From Bacillota bacterium (GTDB taxonomy: Bacteria; Vulcanimicrobiota; JAJTBE01), in NCBI GenBank assembly GCA_021287065.1, contig JAJTBE010000204.1:1-39258 (forward strand): a DNA stretch of 39,258 nt, written 5' to 3'. Under the pieces are notes generated by a model. It saw only the letters and a list, made by a program, of their open reading frames with translations, ran no database searches and had not been told where the DNA came from. Below are positions 23,791 to 33,600 of the stretch, in pieces. Each line of letters opens with the position of its first letter. Positions within the stretch are counted from its first letter, which is position 1. The position numbers were made by a program, and so were the translations under genes.

Positions 23791-24453
23791 ATGTTTTTTA
23801 AAACTTTAAAATGCGCCACAGGTGTGGTAGGAAGCATACTGAAGAAGGAAACTCCCGAATGTTCGGATTTTTTTGAGTCTTTGTATTCTTTGAAAAAAGA
23901 TCCATGGAACTATGAAAATTCCGAATATGAAAAGGAAAAATACAGGAGAACCCTGGAAATTCTTTGTGATATTCCTTTTGAAACAGTTCTTGAAGCAGGC
24001 TGTTCGGAAGGTGTTTTTACAAGGATGATGTCCTGTATCTGCAAAACTATGACCGCAGCAGATATTTCCCAGACAGCTATAGACAGGGCGAAGGAGAAAA
24101 ATTCCGACCGCTGCAATATCGAATTTATTCAGATGGATATTGAGAAAGAAGAGCTTTCAGGCAAATGGGATCTTATTGTCTGCAGTGAAGTTCTTTATTA
24201 TATGGATAAACCGGAAAGAATAGCAGCGGTAAGGGATAAATTCATTTCTGCCCTGAATCCCGGCGGGCATATTCTTCTTGTCCATATGCGGCGCCTTTCT
24301 GACGATGATTCGGGCCATCCGGCTCCCATCACCGGTTATCCGTCCCTTGGGGCAAAAACGGTTCACGGAGTATTCAGGGAATCACAAAAGCTCAAAGCAA
24401 TCAGGGAAGATGTGCAGGACATGTATGTGATCAGTTTGTTCGGAAAAGGTTAG
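23791..24453 (+). CDS. SAM-dependent methyltransferase, NodS-like
   Basis: A 220-residue class I methyltransferase. DPWNYENSEYEKEKYRRTLE (38-57) precedes motif I VLEAGCSEGVFT (66-77), acidic Asp91 in AADIS, motif III/IV around KWDLIVCSEVLYYM, and LNPGGHILLVHM. The pattern W-x-x-x-x-S-x-Y-E-x-x-K-Y with LEAGCSEG matches NodS-like N-methyltransferases, but these act on varied small molecules and I cannot name the substrate. The frame runs back into selD; the ATG at 23791 begins one base after the selD stop, so expression is probably coupled to selD. A selenium-related substrate such as methylated selenium species is conceivable but unsupported. The composite repeat array begins 9 bases after the stop. 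Confidence 0.82.
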   Translation: MFFKTLKCATGVVGSILKKETPECSDFFESLYSLKKDPWNYENSEYEKEKYRRTLEILCDIPFETVLEAGCSEGVFTRMMSCICKTMTAADISQTAIDRAKEKNSDRCNIEFIQMDIEKEELSGKWDLIVCSEVLYYMDKPERIAAVRDKFISALNPGGHILLVHMRRLSDDDSGHPAPITGYPSLGAKTVHGVFRESQKLKAIREDVQDMYVISLFGKG

Positions 24454-24461
24454 TCAGATGG

Positions 24462-24729
24462 TTTTGCCCAGCTCCCAGATGAAACTTTTTTGAAAAAAGT
24501 TTCCTCGCGCCCACCCTGCGGGCAGGCACCCGCCTTCCCAAAACTTTTGGAATTGGGGACCGACCGGGGACCGTGGGGGTCTGAGGACCTAAGAACCGTA
24601 GGGTTTGGGGACCCTCAGAGGGAACCACGCTTTTTTGGAAAAGCGAGGTTACCCTCCGAACCTCCCTCCTTGAAAAACAGGAGTAATTGGCTGGAAATCG
24701 GAGTAAGTTTTACTCACTCAGCGGCATTG
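24462..24729 (-). repeat. Composite palindromic repeat, copy 4 (inverted)
   Basis: Full-length inverted copy beginning GCCCAGCTCCCAG and the A/T palindrome (GAAACTTTTTTGAAAAAAG). It contains the GC-rich insert seen in copy 2, the GGACC segment, AAGCGAGGTTACC, CCTCCTTGAAAAACAGGAG and the end CAGCGGCATTG. It starts 9 bases behind the methyltransferase stop and opens a tandem array in which all copies point the same way. The gene-free stretch 24454-25387 is made up almost entirely of this array. Confidence 0.8.
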
Positions 24730-24739
24730 GACCTGAGAG

Positions 24740-24823
24740 GCTGGCGAACCAAATAACGGCAAGCATTCGCCAGCAATCGTAGGAGGGGTTTGCAACCCCG
24801 ACGCGAACCCGCAGGTTCGCCCC
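24740..24823 (+). repeat. Second repeat family (GTAGGAGGGG element), copy b, plus adjoining hairpin
   Basis: A perfect 9-base-pair hairpin (GCTGGCGAA at 24740-24748, TTCGCCAGC at 24766-24774) is followed by the GTAGGAGGGGTTTGCAACCC unit at 24779-24823. That unit forms GGGGTT/AACCCC and GCGAACC/GGTTCGC hairpins. It is an inverted copy of the unit at 17463-17508. Confidence 0.65.
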
Positions 24824-24858
24824 AGAGCGAACCAAAACGGTAAACAACCTAAACAACG

Positions 24859-25127
24859 GTTTGCCCAGCTCCCGGAGAAAACTTTTTGAAAAAAAGTTTC
24901 CTCGCGCCCACCCTGCGGGCAGGCACCCGCCATCCCAAAACTTTTGGAATTGGGGACCGACCGGGGACCGTGGGGATCTGAGGACCCAAGAACCGTAGGG
25001 TTTGGGGACCCTCAGAGGTAACCACGCTTTTTTGGAAAAGCGAGGTTACCCTCCGAACCTCCCTCCTTGAAAAACAGGAGTATTCGGCTTGGGGATTTGA
25101 GTGAATTTTGTTAATTCAGTGGCATTG
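24859..25127 (-). repeat. Composite palindromic repeat, copy 5 (inverted)
   Basis: Full-length copy, very close to copy 4, with the same GC-rich insert and the extra AAGAACCGTAGGGTTTGGGG segment. It ends TTAATTCAGTGGCATTG. The near identity to copy 4 suggests recent duplication or conversion. Confidence 0.8.
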
Positions 25128-25128
25128 G

Positions 25129-25288
25129 GGACCGGGGGATCTGAGGACCCACGAACCAAGGGGTTTTGGGACCCTCAGAGGGAACCACGCTTTTTTGGAA
25201 AAGCGGGTTTCCCTCCGAACCTCCCTCCTTGAAAAACATGAGTATTGGGCTGGAAATTGGAGTAATTTTTACTAATTCAGTGGCATTG
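25129..25288 (-). repeat. Composite palindromic repeat, copy 6 (truncated)
   Basis: Begins at the GGACC segment, so it lacks the CTGGGAGCTGGG/A/T-palindrome half. It keeps the long palindrome and the end ACTAATTCAGTGGCATTG. It abuts copy 5 almost directly. Confidence 0.75.
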
Positions 25289-25333
25289 CCTCCGAACCTC
25301 TCTCCTTGAAAAACAGAAGTATGGGGTTGAGGT
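25288..25333 (-). repeat. Composite palindromic repeat, copy 7 (fragment)
   Basis: Only CCTCCGAACCTCTCTCCTTG and the AAAAACAGAAGTAT end remain, joined right after the terminal GGCATTG of copy 6. It ends about 55 bases before the asparaginase start. Confidence 0.6.
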
Positions 25334-25387
25334 TTTAGCCTATGAAGCTTTGCGATAGATGCGTGCTACTTGGTTCAGGAGAATTTG

Positions 25388-26422
25388 ATGAAAAAGCGGA
25401 TTTTGATAATTGATAACGGCGGAACCGTTTCGATGAAGCGGTTTGAAGGCGTATTGCAGCCTGTTGACGGTAAAGAGGAAATCCTCAGTCTGATTTACCG
25501 TATCAAGAGGCCTGTTGAAATTCATTATGAAAAAATAAACAGCATCGACAGCTCAAACCTCCATCCGGGGCTTATGAAACCGGTTTTTAATGCCATTGCC
25601 TCGAATTATAAGGATTATGACGGTTTTGTCGTACTTACGGGAACCGATACTCTGGCTTATCTTTCTTCCTTCCTGTCATTCTGGCTTGAGGAAATTCATA
25701 AACCGGTTGTGATTACCGGTTCGCAGAAACCCCTTAACGAGCTTGGTTCGGATGCACCGGGAAACATCTATTATTCAATTATGTTCTCCTGTGAAGATAT
25801 ACCTGAAGTCACAGTGTTTTTCGGGAAACACCTTTTCAGGGGCAACAGAGTAACAAAAGCTGATTCTCAGGGGTTTGATGCATTTGATTCTCCCAATTTT
25901 CTTCCTCTGGGACATGTGGACGCCCTCCACCACGAGATCCACAGTCCTCTGGAAAGCGCCCTGAGGCCCAATGAGAAGGAAAGATTCAGATTTGCCTGGA
26001 GTGATAAGGCTGCGATGATTCCCATTCATCCGGGAATGAAGCCTGAGTTGCTGGGGTATCTAATAAAATCAGGTTACAGAGCCGTGATTCTGGAAGCTTA
26101 CGGAATGGGAAATCTTCCCTTTGAAGGCCCTTATTCACTGGAGCAGCCTGTTAAACTGGCTCTGGATTCGGGAGTTATCATTTGTGTGGTTACAAGATGC
26201 TATAAGGGAGGAGTCAGGGTTGAATACGAGACAGCCCGTCGATTCCTCGATTTAGGAGCACTTTTTTTAAGGGATATTACGCGGGAAGCTGCATATTCCA
26301 AGCTGTCGTGGCTTCTCGGTTTATACGAAAATAACAGCACCGTCAGGGAACTGATGCTTGAAGTGCTTTGCGGAGAAATGAATAACCGCTCAGCTATTTC
26401 AACCTGGAAAATTGATTATTGA
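25388..26422 (+). CDS. ansA: L-asparaginase, type I (AnsA-like)
   Basis: A 344-residue cytoplasmic amidohydrolase converting asparagine to aspartate and ammonia. It aligns along its length with E. coli AnsA: IDNGGTVSMKRFEG (catalytic Thr13), the substrate pair Ser55-Ser56 (IDSSNL), VVLTGTDTLAYLSSFLSF (Thr86, Asp87), VVITGSQKPLNELGSDAPGN and GNRVTKADSQGFDAF (Lys157). The first motif is NGGT rather than the usual TGGT, a mild variation. No signal peptide. The frame extends six codons upstream, but the ATG at 25388 has AGGAG about 7 bases before it. It is followed after 13 bases by the 784-residue orphan gene, probably one transcript. Confidence 0.92.
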   Translation: MKKRILIIDNGGTVSMKRFEGVLQPVDGKEEILSLIYRIKRPVEIHYEKINSIDSSNLHPGLMKPVFNAIASNYKDYDGFVVLTGTDTLAYLSSFLSFWLEEIHKPVVITGSQKPLNELGSDAPGNIYYSIMFSCEDIPEVTVFFGKHLFRGNRVTKADSQGFDAFDSPNFLPLGHVDALHHEIHSPLESALRPNEKERFRFAWSDKAAMIPIHPGMKPELLGYLIKSGYRAVILEAYGMGNLPFEGPYSLEQPVKLALDSGVIICVVTRCYKGGVRVEYETARRFLDLGALFLRDITREAAYSKLSWLLGLYENNSTVRELMLEVLCGEMNNRSAISTWKIDY

Positions 26423-26435
26423 AAGGAGTCCCGGC

Positions 26436-28790
26436 ATGGATTATAAAAGACTGAGAGCAAGCCATTACAGAGCGCTTGAAAGACCTAATGTATTCAGCGA
26501 TGTTCATGTTATTATCGGAGGCACAGGAGCTGTCGGCGGCACCACAGCATTTCATCTTGAGGGATTATACGAAGAACTTATGGAGAAAAGAAAACCTGTA
26601 GAAGGTGAAATGCCCAGAATAGTCATTACAGGTCTTACAAAAAACGAAATAAGAAAATTCACCACACGCATTTTTCAATATTGTGAAATGAAATACGGCA
26701 AGGATAAAGAGCCTGTTGCCTGTGATAAAAAAGGCTATGTTACCCCTTCAGGTATATTTTTCGACCTGAGACTTTTATCCATAAAACCTGAAATACCCGA
26801 TCTGTCTGATTTGAATAAAAAGACAAAACGGGAAAGAGTTGAATTAATCGAAACTTTTCTGAAAAATCACGGGCTTGAGACAGATACGCCGGTTGAGCAG
26901 AAAACAGAACTTCTAAAAAAAACAATCAGGGAAAAACTTCAGAAACCTTTTACCGGTTTTCTTGAATTATATAAAAAAGAGCGGAATCTCCCCGATGATT
27001 TCAGATTTCAATCCGTTGTGGTAGGTATTCCCCTTGCAAGCGTCTGCGCGTATCATCTGACCAACCTTGAGGAAATATGCAGACTCCTCGGTATTACGGA
27101 TCCGGATACTGTTGAAGACATCAAAACCCTTTTCCTCGAAGGCATCAGGGATGATCTTGCCCAGATGAAAGGCAATCTTGCCAACGAAATTCTCATTGCA
27201 CACACAACCGCAGTAGGCGGAATGTATGACGCCACAGCTGATGGAAAAAGGATCATCAGAATGGGCTTCGCCCACAGCGCTCTTGATGAAAGGCTCCGCT
27301 ACAAGCAGATTTTTGCAGAAAAGCTTTCGAAACTTTACGCAGGAGGCGGGGCAAATGTTCTGGTTACCGCTGCAGCTATCGGTATTGATGGAGTTACAGT
27401 AAAGAAGAGTGTCCCAATAAAAGGCGACATAAGGGCAAGGCTTGAAGAATCCGCCAGAGAAGGTGCATCAATTCTGGATGACAAAGACCTGCGCGAAGGT
27501 ATTATCAAATCCTTTAAACCCATAACAGTTGAATTTGGCGAAGAGTCAGCGGAACCGGTTCAGTTCGACCGGGGGCACAATATAATCTGTGATTATGTTG
27601 TTCAGAGCGGAGAAAACGGGTTCTTCTCCATTGCCAATGCTGATGCACTTTACAGAATTATGAAGGTTACATCACCCAGCGAGCTGGCAGTTGTTCTGTC
27701 AAACACAGCCATAGCGGGAGATGATCCACTCTACCCGTGGTTTACCGACAATGTATGTTATTATGCTGAAACAGACAACAGCAGAATGGTATTTGATTTC
27801 CTGTATCAGCCTCAGATTTTCAACAGCCAGCTAAAAGGGCTTGAACCTCAGGCTCTTCAGGATCTTGGCTCTGCAAAGCATCAGGGCGAACTTCACACCC
27901 TCAACATGCTTATTCTGCTTCACAGACTGAGAACACTTAATCTTGATATACTTGGTTCCGATACGGATCTGGAGCATTTTAACGCACGGAATTTCTTTGT
28001 AAGATACTCCCGCAGACTTACATTTGAAGATGTTATGACATGGGATCCTGAAAAACTCAGACAGGATCTCGTAATTATGGCTACTGCAAACGAGCCTGCG
28101 GATCTCGCACCAATAAACCCGCTTAAAACAACCATATTCCCTACCCGGAATGAAGCTTACCACAGAATTCTGAAAGAAGTTCTGCATGCAATATGGGCTA
28201 TCCCGTCCCTCGGCTCTCCGTTCCTTTTTGAAAAGAACGGTAAAACATTCGTAAGATCGGGATACTATGTTGCTCCCCTTGATATACTGATGAAAGCAAA
28301 GAACAGCGTTACCGAACATTTATACGAATCTTTCAGAAAATCAGGAAAAAACCGGGGACATTACGACAAATATACTGAGTTCCATTTTGCCAACAACGGA
28401 TTTGTGGATCTCAGACCCAGCGCAACCCTTGTTACAGCAAAAAAGAGCGAGGATGATCTTTCGGGCAGCGTGAAGGTATTTAAGAATGAGGCAGATTTTG
28501 AAAAAGCCCTTTCTGAAATCGAACCTTATTCATACTTCACATCAAGCGGCTTAACAGCACTGCTTTACAAACTGAAAGGTCTTTTCAACCTTGCAAAAAG
28601 CGCAAGAGTTGAATTAGGTACTCTCTGTGAATACAGACTTCAGATTCCAAGGGATGAAGCTGGTAATATCCTGCTGGTTCCGGGAATTGTTGAAGCATTC
28701 AGAATGCAGTCGGAAGGTCTGGAGAAAAATACGGGAACAGAGAGAATATCAGGTTTCTGGGGATATTCCGGAAAAAGAAGAATTCCCTGA
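26436..28790 (+). CDS. Large Rossmann-type protein of unknown function
   Basis: A 784-residue cytoplasmic protein I do not recognise. Residues 22-40 (DVHVIIGGTGAVGGTTAFH) are a strand-loop-helix with the glycine pattern of an NAD(P)-binding Rossmann fold. A mixed alpha/beta protein follows: QSVVVGIPLASVCAYHLTNL, EILIAHTTAVGGMYD, a glycine-rich ANVLVTAAAIGIDG, and later GSDTDLEHFNARNFFVRYSRRLTFEDVM. No signal peptide, membrane helix or repeat. The ATG has AAAGGAG upstream and lies 13 bases behind ansA; the PBP2 gene follows 20 bases later. A dehydrogenase or epimerase-like role is only a guess from the N-terminal loop. Confidence 0.7.
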   Translation: MDYKRLRASHYRALERPNVFSDVHVIIGGTGAVGGTTAFHLEGLYEELMEKRKPVEGEMPRIVITGLTKNEIRKFTTRIFQYCEMKYGKDKEPVACDKKGYVTPSGIFFDLRLLSIKPEIPDLSDLNKKTKRERVELIETFLKNHGLETDTPVEQKTELLKKTIREKLQKPFTGFLELYKKERNLPDDFRFQSVVVGIPLASVCAYHLTNLEEICRLLGITDPDTVEDIKTLFLEGIRDDLAQMKGNLANEILIAHTTAVGGMYDATADGKRIIRMGFAHSALDERLRYKQIFAEKLSKLYAGGGANVLVTAAAIGIDGVTVKKSVPIKGDIRARLEESAREGASILDDKDLREGIIKSFKPITVEFGEESAEPVQFDRGHNIICDYVVQSGENGFFSIANADALYRIMKVTSPSELAVVLSNTAIAGDDPLYPWFTDNVCYYAETDNSRMVFDFLYQPQIFNSQLKGLEPQALQDLGSAKHQGELHTLNMLILLHRLRTLNLDILGSDTDLEHFNARNFFVRYSRRLTFEDVMTWDPEKLRQDLVIMATANEPADLAPINPLKTTIFPTRNEAYHRILKEVLHAIWAIPSLGSPFLFEKNGKTFVRSGYYVAPLDILMKAKNSVTEHLYESFRKSGKNRGHYDKYTEFHFANNGFVDLRPSATLVTAKKSEDDLSGSVKVFKNEADFEKALSEIEPYSYFTSSGLTALLYKLKGLFNLAKSARVELGTLCEYRLQIPRDEAGNILLVPGIVEAFRMQSEGLEKNTGTERISGFWGYSGKRRIP

Positions 28791-28810
28791 TCTGAACGGA
28801 GTTATGCTGA

Positions 28811-30661
28811 TTGATTAAGAAGCTGAACCTTATGATACTAATCATAGGCCTGTTATGCTGCGTCCTTGTGGGCAGACTGGCCTGGCTTCAGCTTGTACGC
28901 GGCGATAAATACGGAAAAATCGCCCGGTTTAATGTGGTCAGAAAGACTTATGTAGCAGCACCAAGGGGCCTTATACTGGACAGAAACGGGCTGGTTCTTG
29001 CCAAAGATGTGCCCCGCCTTAATATTTGTGCCGTTTTATACGAAATAGACGATATCAATGTATTTGCGAGAAAACTGAGCAAAGTGATTGATATGAAGCC
29101 TGATCGTATAATTAAACTTCTGAAAGCCAACGAAGACAACATTTATCAGAAAGTAGTTATAAAGCCTAAGGCTGATATGGCAACTATGATGAAAGTTGCT
29201 GAGATTCAGGCGGATTTGCCCGGACTGTATCTTGAAGTTCAGCCTGTGAGGGAATACCCCAACGGCGAATGTCTTTCCCATATTCTCGGATATGTGGGGG
29301 AAATCACCGATGATGAACTCAAGGAGACTGCAAATAAAACCCGGAAACAGGGAGATGTAATCGGCAAAGACGGACTCGAAAAGTTTTATGATCCGTATCT
29401 TCAGGGAAGATTCGGAGAGAAAGAGGAAGTAGTAAACGCTGCGGGCAAAGTCGTGGGAGAATTGAAGGAAACACAACCCAAACCCGGATACAATCTCTAC
29501 CTGACAATAGATCTCAGACTTCAGCAGGCAGTTGAGAAAATCCTTAAAACATATATAGATTCCCTCTCCATCATCTGCAAGGAAAGGCTTGCAGGTTCCG
29601 CTATCCTTATGGATGCTAAGAGCGGCGAAGTTATAGCTATGGCAAGCTATCCGGGATTTGATCCCAATATGTTTGCCAGAGGCATTTCAAATAAAGAATA
29701 CAGCGCATTGATAAAGAGAGAGGATTATCCTCTCCTCAACCGCAACATCTGCGGCGGTTATCCTGCAGCTTCGACATACAAGATGATCACCGGGGCTGCG
29801 GCGTTACAGGAAAGAATATGCACAAGATATTCGCCTTTTTACTGCAGCGGTCAGTATAAAGTGGGAAATTCCACAATATGGTGCTTCGTGAAATCAGGGC
29901 ATGGAAAAATTGATTTTCCCGAATCCATAGCAGAATCATGCGATACAGTATTTTACTTTCTGGGTGAAAGCCTTGGCATAGATAGGCTTGTATCCTATTC
30001 GAAACAGTTTGGAATAGGCCAGAAAACAGGTATTGACCTCCCCGGCGAAACCAGAGGATTGTTACCAGATCCCAAATGGAAACAGCATGATCTTAAAGAA
30101 CACTGGTACACAGGAGATACGGTCAATCTTTCCATAGGACAGGGATACCTTGCCGTTACCCCACTTCAGATGGCAGTTGCAACACAGATTGTTGCAAACA
30201 GAGGTTTTGCTTACAGACCTCATTTGCTTGGAAAAGCGGAAAAATGTGACGGCACACTACTTAGAAGATTTCCGGGAGTTGTTTTCAGAAAAGCAAAAGT
30301 TGATCCCGCAAATTTTGATGCAATAGCTGATGGCATGGCTCTTGCAGTGAAAAAAGGAACCGCAAAAAGACTGAAAGTCAAAGGTCTGCCTTTTGCAGCT
30401 AAAACAGGAACGGCAGAAAGTTTCCCCTGCCCGGAAAACCCACATGGAAGAAATCATACTTGGGTGGTGGGATTCGGACCTACCGACAATCCCAATGTTG
30501 TTTTAACTGTTTTCCTCGAAAGATCGGGTGGGCTTGCCGGCGAAACTGCGGTTTCCCTTGCCGATGAAATTATGGAAGAATATGCAAAAATTTACGGTGA
30601 CGGACCAATAAATAAAGAACCTGAAAAAGAGGAAAACACTGTCAGCGCCAGTCCCCGGTGA
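28811..30661 (+). CDS. mrdA: Penicillin-binding protein 2 (peptidoglycan D,D-transpeptidase, elongation)
   Basis: A 616-residue class B PBP. It has an N-terminal membrane anchor (7-28, ending WLQLVRGDKY), a dimerisation domain starting APRGLILDRNG (50-60) and ILGYVGEI, and the transpeptidase domain from about 225. Active-site motifs are Ser321-x-x-Lys324 (PAASTYK), SCD (376-378, the usual PBP2 form of SxN) and KTG (531-533). It cross-links side-wall peptidoglycan with RodA and MreB partners, which are not next to it here. The start is TTG with GGAG 9 bases upstream. Its 3' end overlaps the convergent CHAT gene by 20 bases. Confidence 0.9.
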   Translation: MIKKLNLMILIIGLLCCVLVGRLAWLQLVRGDKYGKIARFNVVRKTYVAAPRGLILDRNGLVLAKDVPRLNICAVLYEIDDINVFARKLSKVIDMKPDRIIKLLKANEDNIYQKVVIKPKADMATMMKVAEIQADLPGLYLEVQPVREYPNGECLSHILGYVGEITDDELKETANKTRKQGDVIGKDGLEKFYDPYLQGRFGEKEEVVNAAGKVVGELKETQPKPGYNLYLTIDLRLQQAVEKILKTYIDSLSIICKERLAGSAILMDAKSGEVIAMASYPGFDPNMFARGISNKEYSALIKREDYPLLNRNICGGYPAASTYKMITGAAALQERICTRYSPFYCSGQYKVGNSTIWCFVKSGHGKIDFPESIAESCDTVFYFLGESLGIDRLVSYSKQFGIGQKTGIDLPGETRGLLPDPKWKQHDLKEHWYTGDTVNLSIGQGYLAVTPLQMAVATQIVANRGFAYRPHLLGKAEKCDGTLLRRFPGVVFRKAKVDPANFDAIADGMALAVKKGTAKRLKVKGLPFAAKTGTAESFPCPENPHGRNHTWVVGFGPTDNPNVVLTVFLERSGGLAGETAVSLADEIMEEYAKIYGDGPINKEPEKEENTVSASPR

Positions 30662-33600
30662 GAATAAAGGCTCCCCAGTAGTATGGGTGGGCGGTTGCAG
30701 GGGAAGAGAGTAATTTCAGTTTTGCAAGACGAAGGGATTCGCTGCGGGATTTTCCCATTTTGAGATTTTTGTAAAATTCGCTGAAAAGCACCGAGCAGGA
30801 TGAATCCTCAACCTTCCACAGAGATGCAATAACCGACGAAGCCCCCGCCATTCCAAAGGCTGTACCAAGAGAAGCGAATTCTGCTCCGGGAGCGTCATCA
30901 CCAAGCGCACTTTCGCACGAACTGAGAACAACAAGGGAAGAAGCGGGAAGGTGAATCCCATAGATTTCACCGAGTTTTAATGTGCCATCTGCTCCGGCAA
31001 AACTGATAAATGAATTGTTTATATCTTTTTTATCAAGATGGCTGTGAGTTGCAATATGAATCATGGAGCTTTTCGGGGCAGCCTTCATAAAGTTGGCTTT
31101 TGTAGCATTTTCTCCGATAAAAATAAAGCTTCCGGGATATATTCCGCCGATGTTTTTTACTTCTTCTGCTGAAAAGGGAAGGCCGCTGCCCGAAGGTGCT
31201 CCGAATGCTGCTAATACAGCGGAGGTATTATTACGGTTTCCTCCGGTTAATACTGATGAAGACGAAATATAGCTTACATTTTTTTCCTGAAGGAAATATT
31301 TATCCTTTTCAGCTCCCAGAGTTTCAAGGGGAAGATACCACAGCATGCCTCCGGGAACTGCGAGAACATTCCTTTTATCTGCAATTTCATCTTTAATTGA
31401 ACCTATCAGGCAGGAATAGAGGAATTGGCGTTCTGATACAAATTTTTCAGAATTAATATCCTGCTTTTCAAGTATCGCCAGACGGTAATTTTTAACTGCT
31501 TCGTAAAGCCTTTCCCGTTTGATTTCGATCTGTCTGATTTTGAGGGAGCCTGAAGTAACGATAAAAATGTAGAGTTTTTCACCTGATGGATAGTATTCCA
31601 CAAGAACACAATCGGAGGGAATAACCTTCTGAAGAGAGGCAAGTTCAGTGCCTCTTACGGCAAGAAGCTGCTCAAGATCAGGATTTTTGCTGCGGATTTC
31701 ATTCATTGCCCTGAAAAAATCTTCTCTGGTTGAAGCTAATATTCCACTGAGGGACTGTTTTCTTTTCAGATCCTTTTCATCTTCAATCTGCCTTGAAAGA
31801 AGAATCATTCTGCTTTTCAGATCGTCAATTTTTACAAGAAGCTGCTGCCCTGCCGGATCTCCTGTTTTTATTTCTGCAGCATTAAAACTGTCAACAAGTT
31901 CCACTGATTTTGACAGGCTCAGATATTTAAGGGCTTCCTCATATCGGTTGAATTTTATCAGAAGATTGACAGCGCCTTCAAACAGGATTCTGTTTTCCCT
32001 TATATCAACGAGTTTATCTCTGCCAGTGTATGCCGGAAGTTTGTCCCGCCACCCGATAAACGCATCAATAGCTTTGAGATAAACATCAAGAGCCTCTTTT
32101 TCCCTGCCTTCGGACAGAAGCCATTCTCCATAGCTGATAGCAACATCACGGAGTTCGAACATGGAACCGAGGCTCAGATAAAGCTCGTAAGCTTCTTTGT
32201 AAAGTGAAGGAATTTCTTCTTTTCCCGAATTCAGATATCTGTAATTTCTTGCTGCAGCAAAGAGGCAATATGCCGTCCTGCTTCTTTCACCGGTTTTTCT
32301 GAATATTTTAAGAGCTTCAAGAATAAGCTGCTGAGATTCATAATATTTCTTTTCCATGTAATACAAATTTGAAAGAATAATTAATGTTGAGCCTTTGAAA
32401 TTTGTATATCCGGTTTGAGCACATTTTTCCAGAGCCTGCTTAATATATTTTTCAGCCAGATCCGGTTTATTAAGCTGTTTTGATATTAACCCGAGATAAA
32501 TCAGGCTTCTGTATTCACTTTCATGATCACCGTTTTTCTTTGCGCAATCAAGTCCAAGAAGGTTAACCCTGAATGCTTCCTGATAATTTTTTTGCTTTAT
32601 ATATAAATCAGATAAATAGATATAACCTATCCCTTCAAATCTTGATATATTACTGGTTTTTGCATACTCAATACCTTTGTTGATTGAATCAAGTGCTTCT
32701 GTGTCTTTATTGATGGTGCTGAAAAGAAATCCCTGAAAAACATAAGCCAGTGACAGGGATGAGTAATCATTTCTTTCTTCGGAATATTTAATCCAGTCTT
32801 TGTAGGCATCTTCGAACTCTTTCACAAGTTCGGCGTTGGAGAAGAATTTTTCTTTTATTATGGAACCCGGAGAACTACTTTCAGACTGATTCAGGAAATC
32901 GGTATTATTTATGCCTCTCTGCTTTGAAAAACCGGAAAGAAAGGTAATAAGCATGTTGTATGCGACAGCCCGTTTAATCGGATTTTTTATTGTTTTGAAA
33001 TCCCTGAGGGAATCGATTATGACTTCCCTTGCAGATGAAAAATCGTAAGAAAGAAGACAAACCGCCAGAAGGCTTGTTCTGGGCCACATTCTGATAAAAG
33101 CAGCATCACGGGATGTATCTGCCACGATAGAATCCCTGAAAACCTGAGTTGCTTTGCCATAATCATTCAGAAGCAGATATGCGGTTCCGATACTGTTCAG
33201 AAGATATGTCTTTGTACAGTAAACAAAAAAGTATTTATCCATGTATTCCTTTTGAGGTGGCAGTTTACCGTAAACTTCAATAGCTTTTCTATAGCAGACT
33301 ATTGCATCTTCGTATCTGGCTTTGGAAATATAAATATTTCCAAGTATATAAAGAGATTGAACCTGCATTTTATGCTGTTGCTGCTTTTCCGATTGTTCGA
33401 TAAGATCAATGGTGAGCTTTTCCGCTAAATCGAGTTTTTTTTCGGTATATTGTATAGCCCTTGCAGTATAATAAGCTGACGAAAGCCTATCATAAACAAA
33501 AGGGGAAGCATCTCCCGCAGCAAGAAGCATGCCTTTTGCTTCCTCAAAAACCGGTTTTAAGCCATAATCTGAAGAAGCTCCGAGAAGCTCATAAGCCGAC

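Noticed and set aside
24431-24933. Open frames within the composite repeats after the methyltransferase gene
   Set aside because: They start and stop inside repeat modules and change frame between copies, so the repeat is not a protein-coding element.
24462-25333. CRISPR array
   Set aside because: The repeated units are 50-270 bases long, palindromic, unevenly truncated and not separated by unique spacers of constant length; no cas genes are nearby.
28804-28818. Four-codon ORF (ATG CTG ATT GAT TAA) overlapping the PBP2 start as a possible leader peptide
   Set aside because: Too short to judge, no separate ribosome site, and the GGAG there serves the TTG start.
29936-29944. SCD instead of SxN in the PBP2 active site as a lost residue
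   Set aside because: To my knowledge SCD is common in MrdA-type PBP2 proteins, so it is not evidence of inactivity.
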